DNA of 16,977 nt, from contig JBEHWK010000073.1 of the NCBI GenBank assembly GCA_040217795.1, positions 1 to 16,977 on the forward strand. Direction: 5' to 3'. Shown here piece after piece: positions 1 through 6,318 of this stretch. Within the stretch, counting starts at the first letter, position 1. Each line of letters begins with the position of its first letter. A program made the translations under genes and the position numbers. Source of the DNA: Clostridium_T sp040217795. GTDB taxonomy: Bacteria; Bacillota; Clostridia; Clostridiales; Clostridiaceae. The notes beneath the pieces were generated by a model. That model was not told the DNA's origin. It saw only the letters and a list, made by a program, of their open reading frames with translations, and did no database searches.

Positions 1-2
1 CA

Positions 3-140
3 CTGAAAATAGACACTTCCATATGTTCTTTAATGGATTATTTTGAAATATTTCTTACCCGTATGTTACTTTGCAGAAAAGCGGCAGATTTTCTGGATTC
101 TAAATTCAGCCTGGTAATTAATGAAATAAAGATGTTGTAA
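3..140 (+). CDS. 3' end of an unidentified upstream gene (partial)
   Basis: One frame stays open from the left edge for 45 codons and ends at TAA 138-140; the other two + frames stop at about 4-6 and 44-46. A strong terminator hairpin begins 11 nt after the stop, as expected for the end of a transcription unit. The visible tail is mixed hydrophobic and charged, for example MDYFEIFLTRMLLC and ending INEIKML. I do not recognise the family. The start and body lie outside the window, so this could still be a chance open frame. Confidence 0.45.
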   Translation: MKIDTSICSLMDYFEIFLTRMLLCRKAADFLDSKFSLVINEIKML

Positions 141-150
141 ATTATACTGT

Positions 151-190
151 AAACTCTTGCCTTAATAATGGGGTAAGAGTTTATTTATTT
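151..190 (+). terminator. Rho-independent terminator of the upstream gene
   Basis: The arms 151-161 (AAACTCTTGCC) and 172-182 (GGTAAGAGTTT) form an 11-bp stem with one G-U pair around a 10-nt loop. The T-rich tail ATTTATTTT follows. It separates the upstream gene from the PTS operon promoter. Confidence 0.75.
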
Positions 191-285
191 TAAACTTTGT
201 TAAAAAGAGCCTGTAGCTTGAGGTGGTTTTACAGGGATACTGATTTCATTATGAAGGTGCAACCCTTTAAAACTTTCCTTGGGAT

Positions 286-363
286 TTGTCAAAAGTGCCA
301 CAATAATGTGGAAATATCAATTACATTTCATTTGTTGGATTGAGAGATACGAGGTGGTATTAT
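286..363 (+). promoter_or_regulatory. Promoter module copy 1: activator palindrome plus sigma-A promoter
   Basis: A 28-bp block at 286-313 contains the perfect palindrome CCACA-ATAA-TGTGG (298-311). After 23 nt comes the -35 box TTGGAT (335-340), then a 17-nt spacer and the -10 box TATTAT (358-363). The inferred start is near 370, which puts the palindrome centre near -65, a typical class I activator position. TTGT-N10-ACAA overlaps the left side of the palindrome. The same module stands before the other two units, so co-regulation by the PRD regulator at 2179-4212 is likely. It drives EIIB-EIIC. Confidence 0.8.
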
Positions 364-425
364 TAACTCATAGGAGATAACTAAATAAAAAACAAACCTA
401 AAAGTTATTAAGGGAGGAACATATT

Positions 426-734
426 ATGAAAATCGTAGCAGTAACAGCATGTCCATCAGGAGTAGCACATACTTACCTTGCAGCAGAATCTTTAGCAATA
501 GCAGCAAAGAAAAACAATTGTGAAATTAAGGTGGAAACACAAGGGTCTATAGGGATCGAAAATGAATTAACATCACAAGAAATAGCAGATGCTAAGGTTG
601 TTATTCTGACAAATGATATCGGAATCAAGAATGTAGAGAGATTTAAAGGTAAACCGGTAGTGACAGTAAAAACAGGAGATTGCTTAAAGAAGTCAGATGC
701 AATAATCAAAAAACTTATTGAAAAGTTAGGCTAA
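426..734 (+). CDS. PTS fructose-like EIIB component (FrwB-type)
   Basis: Cytoplasmic phosphocarrier that accepts phosphate from EIIA and passes it to the sugar bound by EIIC. The 102-aa length is normal for a free-standing fructose-family EIIB. The N-terminus carries the phosphocysteine motif TACPSGVAHTYLAAE with Cys9 as the expected phosphorylation site. The start is fixed by AAGGGAGG just upstream of the ATG. It is followed after 146 nt by EIIC and is transcribed from promoter module copy 1. In E. coli the comparable proteins FrwB/FrwD sit beside the GRE gene pflD. The transported sugar cannot be read from the sequence; a sugar or anhydrohexitol used by the GRE pathway is inferred from context. 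Confidence 0.93.
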   Translation: MKIVAVTACPSGVAHTYLAAESLAIAAKKNNCEIKVETQGSIGIENELTSQEIADAKVVILTNDIGIKNVERFKGKPVVTVKTGDCLKKSDAIIKKLIEKLG

Positions 735-827
735 GAATTGTATATCAATTGAAAAATTAAAAGTGGTAGAACGGTTAAGGCATTCACAGGGAGTTAAATG
801 CAATTATAAATTTTCAATAAATATATT

Positions 828-865
828 TTTAACTTCCTAGTGTAAACGTATAAGTTAAATTTTTT
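828..865 (+). other. AT-rich hairpin with T-run in the EIIB-EIIC gap
   Basis: TTTAACTT (828-835) and AAGTTAAA (852-859) form a perfect 8-bp A/T-rich stem with a 16-nt loop, followed by TTTTTT and then the EIIC ribosome site. It is weak for a terminator but could act as an attenuator or processing site that lowers EIIC relative to EIIB. No second promoter is convincing in the 146-nt gap. Confidence 0.35.
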
Positions 866-880
866 AATGGAGGTATTATC

Positions 881-1957
881 ATGAATGAATTAAAAGCTAT
901 TTTAAAAGATACGAGAAAGCACCTTATGTCAGGAGTGTCCTACATGATTCCTTTCGTTGTAGGCGGAGGAATAATTCTTGCTTTATCTGTTGTATTGTAT
1001 GGACAAGGGGCTGTGCCTGATAAAGAAACCCATAAATTTTTATATGAGATGTTCTTTATAGGGGTAAGAGGATTCCAATTAATGATTCCTATTCTTGCTG
1101 GATTTATTGCTTATTCTATAGCTGACAGACCGGCCATAGCACCTGCGGCAATTGCAGCAGCAGTTGGTAATGAAATGGGAGCTGGATTCCTCGGAGCATT
1201 GGCAAGTGGTATAATAGGCGGTATTGTAGTTTATTATTTAAAGAAAATCAAGCTTCCTAAATCAATATCATCTCTTATGACAATATTCATCATTCCAATA
1301 GTAGGTACATTTTTAACTGCAGGTTTAATGCAGTGGGTTATAGGATTACCAATATCAGGCATTACTGCAGGATTAACTAATTTCTTGAACTCTTTAAGCG
1401 GAGGAAGTATAGTTCTTCTTGCAATCATAATGGGTGCAATGGATGCATTCGACATGGGTGGACCAGTAAATAAGGTTGCTTTCGCGTTTACAATAATGGC
1501 TGTCTCAAACGGAAACTATAATATAGCGGGTATAAACGCAGTAGGTGTTGCCGTTCCTGCATTAAGCGTCGGAGTAGCTACATTTATAGCAGCTAAGAAA
1601 TTTACTGAAGCTGAAAGAGAAGCTGGTAAGGCTGGTTTCTTAATGGGTCTTATAGGAATAACTGAGGGAGCTATACCCTTTGCAGCGGCAGATCCATTAA
1701 GGGTTATACCTGCAAATATGATCGGGGCAGCAGTTGGATGTTCAGTTGCAGCATTATTGCATGTAACAAATAAAGTGGCATGGGGGGGAATAATTGTTTT
1801 ACCTGCAATAACTAATGGTATAGGATACATAATTGCCTTGGCAGCAGGTACTGCAGTAGGTGCAACATTAATAGCAATATTAAAGAAACCTGTTAAAGAA
1901 GGAACTGATGATCTATTAGACGATCAGGATATAGATTTGGATATTACTACATTTTAA
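881..1957 (+). CDS. PTS fructose-like EIIC membrane permease (FrwC-type)
   Basis: Integral membrane component that binds and translocates the substrate while EIIB phosphorylates it. The 358 residues are close to E. coli FrwC (about 359). The protein is strongly hydrophobic along its length with many predicted membrane segments. It has the fructose-family signatures FDMGGPVNK (Asp191 region) and GITEGAIPFAAADP (Glu262 region), which line the substrate site in this family. GGAGG lies upstream of the ATG. No EIIA or EIIB domain is fused; EIIB is the preceding gene, while EIIA (4240-4692) is in the next operon. A terminator follows five nt after the stop. Confidence 0.93.
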   Translation: MNELKAILKDTRKHLMSGVSYMIPFVVGGGIILALSVVLYGQGAVPDKETHKFLYEMFFIGVRGFQLMIPILAGFIAYSIADRPAIAPAAIAAAVGNEMGAGFLGALASGIIGGIVVYYLKKIKLPKSISSLMTIFIIPIVGTFLTAGLMQWVIGLPISGITAGLTNFLNSLSGGSIVLLAIIMGAMDAFDMGGPVNKVAFAFTIMAVSNGNYNIAGINAVGVAVPALSVGVATFIAAKKFTEAEREAGKAGFLMGLIGITEGAIPFAAADPLRVIPANMIGAAVGCSVAALLHVTNKVAWGGIIVLPAITNGIGYIIALAAGTAVGATLIAILKKPVKEGTDDLLDDQDIDLDITTF

Positions 1958-1961
1958 TTTT

Positions 1962-1997
1962 AAGCACCATTCTGAATATGAGAATGGTGCTTTTCCT
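1962..1997 (+). terminator. Strong terminator after EIIC
   Basis: A 12-bp perfect stem, AAGCACCATTCT (1962-1973) with AGAATGGTGCTT (1981-1992), has a 7-nt loop and the tail TTTTCCTT. It separates the EIIB-EIIC unit from the regulator unit, which has its own promoter module. Confidence 0.9.
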
Positions 1998-2038
1998 TAA
2001 AAGGATGCAGAACTATTCTTTGGAAAGGTAAAATGAAT

Positions 2039-2116
2039 TTGTTAAAAGTGCCACAATAATGTGGAAGCATATATTACCTTTAATTTGTTGGTTTTCAGTA
2101 TTTTAAGTGATATTAT
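2039..2116 (+). promoter_or_regulatory. Promoter module copy 2, before the regulator gene
   Basis: The 28-bp block at 2039-2066 differs from copies 1 and 3 at a single base (TTGTTA instead of TTGTCA). The palindrome CCACAATAATGTGG is at 2051-2064. After 23 nt comes TTGGTT (2088-2093), then 17 nt and TATTAT (2111-2116). Because it drives the regulator itself, positive autoregulation is implied if that protein binds the palindrome. Confidence 0.8.
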
Positions 2117-2178
2117 GAAGGTGTGGAAATATAAGACACAATTGAATTATTAATTCGTTGAGTAGAGAAGGTGCACCT

Positions 2179-4212
2179 ATGAATCAATACTTAAATGAAA
2201 GATGCAGTAAAATACTGAAAATTTTAATGGATGAAAAACAACCCATAACAATAAGTGAAATTTCACAAAAATTAAATGTTTCAGACAGAACAATAAGATA
2301 TGATCTTGAAGAGCTTAATGATATATTAAGTCAATATGACGGAGCCAAAATTGAAAAGAAGGCCAGAGTAGGGATCTGGCTGGAATGCAGGGATTCAAGC
2401 TTGGATGAAGTACAGAATCTCCTCTATAAAAACAAGACCTATATCAAACCATTATCTTCAGATGAAAGGAAATACTACATTATAAAACAGCTTATCCAGG
2501 CGCCAGATATCATTAAGATGCAAAACCTGGCCAATGATTTATACGTAAGCAGAATCACCATCCATAATGACCTGAAGGATGTGGAGAATTGGCTGAATAA
2601 ATTTGACCTGAAACTTATAAAAAAACAGAATTACGGACTCCAGATTTCCGGGCAGGAAAAGAATTGGAGAAAAGCGTCCTCAGTTCTTCTGACTATTCTT
2701 AAGGACAGTGAGGAACTGAAATCAGTGATTTCTGAAGCGGAAGAGCTTAACTATGAAAGCAGGATGAACTATAAAAGCTTTAAGCAGATTCAGGAGCTGA
2801 TTCCAGAAATAGACCTGAGATTAATTGAAACTATATTAAATGAAGCTGAGAAGATATTTAACATGTCACTTACAGATGAAGCTTTTGAAGGATTGGTTGT
2901 ACACATTGCAATCAGCATAAGAAGAATAAACAGCAACAATGCTGTTGAACTGAAGCAGGAGCAGCTGTCAGCCATAAAGGAAGCTGAAGAATGCAGAATC
3001 GGAGAATGGATAATAAACAGAATTAAATGTGAGATTGATATTAATTTTTCAGAGAGCGAAATAGCTTATCTCACACTCCATATTTTAGGATCAAAGCTTC
3101 ATGAAAATGTGCAGATGAGAACTAACAGTAAAATAATAGGCAGCATAGATGAAAAATTGAAAATGTTTACCAAGGAAATTATCAGTCTCATAAGCAGCAT
3201 ACTGGGGTATGACTTAAGTAATGATGAAAGATTTTATAACGGATTGATTCTTCACTTAAGACCTACAATAAATAGGATGACTTATGGGCTGAATTTAAGG
3301 AATCCTCTCATTAATGAAATAAAAAACAAGTTTCCTGCTATTTTTGGAGCTGCCTGGGCTACTAGTACCTTATTCGAAAAACACTACAATATTAAGGTTA
3401 CAGAAGAGGAGATTGGATATATCGCTTTGCATGTGGGGGCTGCAATTGAAAGGATTAATACTAATATTAAGGCTGCTATAGTATGCGGAAGCGGCATAGG
3501 CACCTCAGAATTAGTCGCAGCAAGGCTATCAAGACAGATTTCAGATATTACAGTAGTAGGAACTCTTTCATTAAATGAGCTGAAAACGGCAGACAAGGAT
3601 AGCTTTGATATTCTGATAACAACTGTGCCCATAGGCAAAGCGCCCACATACAACAAACCGGTGATTCAGATTTCTCCGCTAACAACAAATGAAGATATAA
3701 GCAAGATCAAGAAGATTGTTAAGGATGTCGAATCTTCAAAAAGAACTTCGGTTCTTCATAAAGCTGAATCAATAAATCAGGGGCAGGAGCTGTTTTACAA
3801 AGATCTGATTTTTGTAAAGGAAAGAGCTGCCAGTAAAAATGAGATAATAACAAATTTATCAAGAATGCTTATAAATAAGGGATTTGTAAGTGAAGAGTTT
3901 ACAGATTCAGTAATTGAAAGAGAAAATCTTACTTCGACAGCTATAAGTAATGGAGTGGCATTACCTCATGGCGGAGAAGCATTCGTGAAGCATTCATGCA
4001 TTGTCATTGCAAGCCTTGAGAATCCCCTTGATTGGGGAGGAGCAGAGATAGATATAATATTTTTGCTTGCTTTGAAATTAGAGGACAGAAATTATATAAG
4101 AAGATTCTTCTCATATTTCTATTCTGTCTTAGATGATGATAATATGCTTAATAAAATAAGAGAAAGCACCAGCAGTGGTGAAGTTTTAGATTTAATATCA
4201 GATTTTAAATAA
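2179..4212 (+). CDS. PRD-domain transcriptional activator with PTS EIIB-like and EIIA-like domains (MtlR/LicR type)
   Basis: Probable DNA-binding activator of this regulon, controlled by PTS phosphorylation. ATG 2179 is chosen because GAAGGTG lies 6 nt upstream; an upstream TTG (2158) lacks a site. The 677 residues read as: N-terminal HTH_11 (about 6-60), a second Mga-like HTH (about 80-160), PRD1 (His242, His301), PRD2 (His359, His418), an EIIB-like domain with VCGSGIGTSE (Cys436), and an EIIA domain with ALPHGG (His597) to the C-terminus. All six expected phosphorylation residues are present, so it looks functional. In the family, HPr and EIIA/EIIB phosphorylation of these sites sets activity. 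It heads the operon with EIIA and the catabolic enzymes. It has DNA-binding HTHs, not the RNA-binding domain of BglG. Confidence 0.93.
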   Translation: MNQYLNERCSKILKILMDEKQPITISEISQKLNVSDRTIRYDLEELNDILSQYDGAKIEKKARVGIWLECRDSSLDEVQNLLYKNKTYIKPLSSDERKYYIIKQLIQAPDIIKMQNLANDLYVSRITIHNDLKDVENWLNKFDLKLIKKQNYGLQISGQEKNWRKASSVLLTILKDSEELKSVISEAEELNYESRMNYKSFKQIQELIPEIDLRLIETILNEAEKIFNMSLTDEAFEGLVVHIAISIRRINSNNAVELKQEQLSAIKEAEECRIGEWIINRIKCEIDINFSESEIAYLTLHILGSKLHENVQMRTNSKIIGSIDEKLKMFTKEIISLISSILGYDLSNDERFYNGLILHLRPTINRMTYGLNLRNPLINEIKNKFPAIFGAAWATSTLFEKHYNIKVTEEEIGYIALHVGAAIERINTNIKAAIVCGSGIGTSELVAARLSRQISDITVVGTLSLNELKTADKDSFDILITTVPIGKAPTYNKPVIQISPLTTNEDISKIKKIVKDVESSKRTSVLHKAESINQGQELFYKDLIFVKERAASKNEIITNLSRMLINKGFVSEEFTDSVIERENLTSTAISNGVALPHGGEAFVKHSCIVIASLENPLDWGGAEIDIIFLLALKLEDRNYIRRFFSYFYSVLDDDNMLNKIRESTSSGEVLDLISDFK

Positions 4213-4239
4213 GGATTGAAACAAACGGAGGGTATAAAA

Positions 4240-4692
4240 ATGTCAAATTTAATAAATGAAAAGCTGGTAAAACTAAACCTTAATTCAAAAACAAGAGATG
4301 AAGCAATTGTAGAATTGGCTAAAATGATTGAAGCAGAAGACAGACTGATATCTTACGATGAATATATAGAAGAAGTTTTTAACAGGGAAGAAATGTCAAC
4401 TACTGGTATAGGACTTAACATAGCAATACCTCATGGAAAATGTGATGCTGTGAAAACACCAACTGTTGCATTAGGAAGAAACAAGGACGGGATAGAATGG
4501 GAGTCCTTAGACGGAGAGCCGGTAAATATCATATTCCTGCTGGCAGTACCTAGTGCTGGAGACGGTTGTAATGACCATTTGAGAATATTGGCAGCAATTT
4601 CAAGAAAGCTTTTGCACGAAGAGTTTACAAGTAAACTGCACAGCTGCCAGTCAGAGAAGGAAATGGTTGAACTGATAACATCAGTAATATAA
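4240..4692 (+). CDS. PTS fructose-family EIIA component
   Basis: Cytoplasmic EIIA that takes phosphate from HPr and passes it to EIIB (426-734). ACGGAGGG precedes ATG 4240 and decides this start over an upstream TTG at 4216. The 150-aa protein has the active-site histidine in NIAIPHGK (His65) and the PTS_EIIA_2 fold pattern (EEVFNREEMSTTGIGLNIA, then FLLAVPS). It lies 27 nt after the regulator, in a different transcription unit from its EIIB and EIIC partners. It could also phosphorylate the regulator's EIIB-like or PRD domains. It is distinct from the EIIA domain fused to the regulator. Confidence 0.92.
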   Translation: MSNLINEKLVKLNLNSKTRDEAIVELAKMIEAEDRLISYDEYIEEVFNREEMSTTGIGLNIAIPHGKCDAVKTPTVALGRNKDGIEWESLDGEPVNIIFLLAVPSAGDGCNDHLRILAAISRKLLHEEFTSKLHSCQSEKEMVELITSVI

Positions 4693-4723
4693 GAAATTGC
4701 ATTGAAAGGATGTTGAGCTAAAA

Positions 4724-5593
4724 ATGGAAAAAATATTATTGACCGGCGGCAAAGGTTTCTTTTGTTCAAGGCTGGCAGCATATTATAAAAATCAATATGA
4801 ATTTTTGATAACAGATAAAGACCAACTGGATATTACAGATGAGGCGGCAGTAATGAAAACAGTCATTGAGTTTAATCCTGATATTATTATCCACGCAGGA
4901 GCAGTTGCCGTAACTGAATTCTGTGACAGGAATCCTGAAGTGGCGCACAAAATAAATGTGGATGCCGCAGTATATGTAGCCCGTGCTGCAAAGTCAGTGG
5001 GATCAAAGCTGGTTTTTATCAGCACAGAACAAGTATTTAACGGGAATACAAATGACGGACCTTTTACAGAAGAAGACGAAGCCGTTCCTAATACAGTATA
5101 TGGAGCCAATAAACTGGAAGCGGAAGGTCTGTTAAAAGAAATATTGAATGAATTATGGATTGTAAGATTCACCTGGATGTTTGGAGTTCCTGAAAGAAAT
5201 TGCAATATGTCCAGCGGGATTCTATGGGATACAATGACGAATATAATGAAGAATAAAAAAATATCAGCATCAAAAAGAGAATTCAGAGGAATGACATATG
5301 TGTATGAGATGATTGAGAATTTCTCTAAGCTGTTCAAAGCTCCCTTTGGCACATACCATTTAGGAGCTGAGAATGATATGAACCGTTATGAAATCGTAAA
5401 GGAAATTTTCATGGAATTGGGTTTGGAGAACAGAATAGAAGAATTACTGACAGAGGATACAGTGAAGTATCAGGATAATAACAGGGATGTTCGTTTAAAT
5501 ACAAATAAGGCAAAGAAATTCGATATGGAATTCAGTGATACCAATGAAGCAATTAAGAAATGTATTCAGGAATTCAGACTTAAACTGGTATAG
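4724..5593 (+). CDS. RmlD-like NAD(P)-dependent SDR (sugar reductase or epimerase family)
   Basis: Extended short-chain dehydrogenase of 289 aa resembling dTDP-4-dehydrorhamnose reductase. Visible features are the N-terminal nucleotide-binding loop TGGKGFF (residues 7-13; the last Gly of the usual TGxxGxxG is replaced by Cys), the DxxQLDITD stretch, FISTEQVFNG with the catalytic Ser/Thr, and the YxxxK pair Tyr126/Lys130 in VYGANKLEAE. No other nucleotide-sugar genes are nearby, so polysaccharide synthesis is unlikely; a role in oxidising or reducing the imported sugar phosphate is inferred. It lies between EIIA and the epimerase in one operon, and its stop codon touches the next gene's ribosome site. 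The substrate is unknown. Confidence 0.82.
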   Translation: MEKILLTGGKGFFCSRLAAYYKNQYEFLITDKDQLDITDEAAVMKTVIEFNPDIIIHAGAVAVTEFCDRNPEVAHKINVDAAVYVARAAKSVGSKLVFISTEQVFNGNTNDGPFTEEDEAVPNTVYGANKLEAEGLLKEILNELWIVRFTWMFGVPERNCNMSSGILWDTMTNIMKNKKISASKREFRGMTYVYEMIENFSKLFKAPFGTYHLGAENDMNRYEIVKEIFMELGLENRIEELLTEDTVKYQDNNRDVRLNTNKAKKFDMEFSDTNEAIKKCIQEFRLKLV

Positions 5594-5605
5594 GGGGAGG
5601 TATAG

Positions 5606-6289
5606 GTGATTGAAGTTGTGAGAAAAGAGATTATGGTTTCAGCATCTGTATCCTGTATGGATTTGTGCAACTTGAAAAGAGAGATTGGTGAAGTTGAAAA
5701 GTCAGAAGTTTCTTTCTTCCATTTTGATGTTGTTGATGGGCATTTTAATAAATGTTTTATATTGGGAGAAACCACTTTGCAGCAAATGAGATCCCAGACG
5801 AAATTGCCAATTGAAGCACATTTGGCAGTATATGAACCTGAAAAATTTATTGAATCATATGTGAAATCCGGGGCGGATTATATTGCAGTACATTATGAAG
5901 CCATGGAAAATCCATTGAAGATTTTCAATATGATTCGTAAATTTGGTGCTGAACCGATTCTTGCATATAAATCAACAACTGCGCCAGGGGATGATTTTAT
6001 TTCTCTTGCAAAGGAAGTGCCCTGGGTATTGAAGCTGACTGTGAATCCTGGATTCTCTGGACAAAAAATGCATGATTTTGCAGTGGACGATATTAAACGA
6101 ATGAGAGATATGTTAAATGATGAAGGATTGAAAACAGGAATTCAGGCAGACGGAAACATTAATGTCTCCACTATTCCTGCAGTGAGAAATGCTGGTGCGG
6201 ATATCTTTACAGGAGGAACGTCAGGCTTGTTCTTAAAAGAAAAAAGCATAGAAGAGTGTTGTGGAGAAATGCTGAAAGCAGCCAGATAA
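5606..6289 (+). CDS. Ribulose-phosphate/allulose-6-phosphate 3-epimerase family protein (AlsE-like)
   Basis: Metal-dependent TIM-barrel 3-epimerase for ketose phosphates. GTG 5606 is chosen because GGGGAGG ends 5 nt before it. In 227 aa the metal and acid-base residues are intact: His39 and Asp41 in FHFDVVDGHF, His72 in EAHLAV, and Asp182 in QADGNIN. The phosphate-binding loops NPGFSGQ and GGTSGLF are present. CMDL near the N-terminus and GTSGLF near the C-terminus resemble my recollection of E. coli AlsE more than housekeeping Rpe (GSSAVF). With neighbours that handle C6 phosphates, an epimerase for a hexulose-6-phosphate or its 1-deoxy analogue is plausible. A pentose-phosphate role cannot be excluded. 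Confidence 0.85.
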   Translation: MIEVVRKEIMVSASVSCMDLCNLKREIGEVEKSEVSFFHFDVVDGHFNKCFILGETTLQQMRSQTKLPIEAHLAVYEPEKFIESYVKSGADYIAVHYEAMENPLKIFNMIRKFGAEPILAYKSTTAPGDDFISLAKEVPWVLKLTVNPGFSGQKMHDFAVDDIKRMRDMLNDEGLKTGIQADGNINVSTIPAVRNAGADIFTGGTSGLFLKEKSIEECCGEMLKAAR

Positions 6290-6318
6290 CAGTTCTTTTA
6301 AATATGGGAGGTAATTAA

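Noticed and set aside
286..313. Sigma-54 (-24/-12) promoter, because PTS regulators of the LevR type use it
   Set aside because: No GG-N10-GC element with correct spacing is seen, the regulator has no AAA+ sigma-54 domain, and a well-spaced sigma-A promoter follows each palindrome.
763..800. tRNA-like segment (GTGGTAGAACGGTTAAGGC)
   Set aside because: No matching acceptor, anticodon or T arms could be found.
841..854. TGTAAACGTATAAG resembles half of a CcpA cre site
   Set aside because: Only the left half matches well; the right half lacks the symmetry, and it lies upstream of EIIC without its own promoter.
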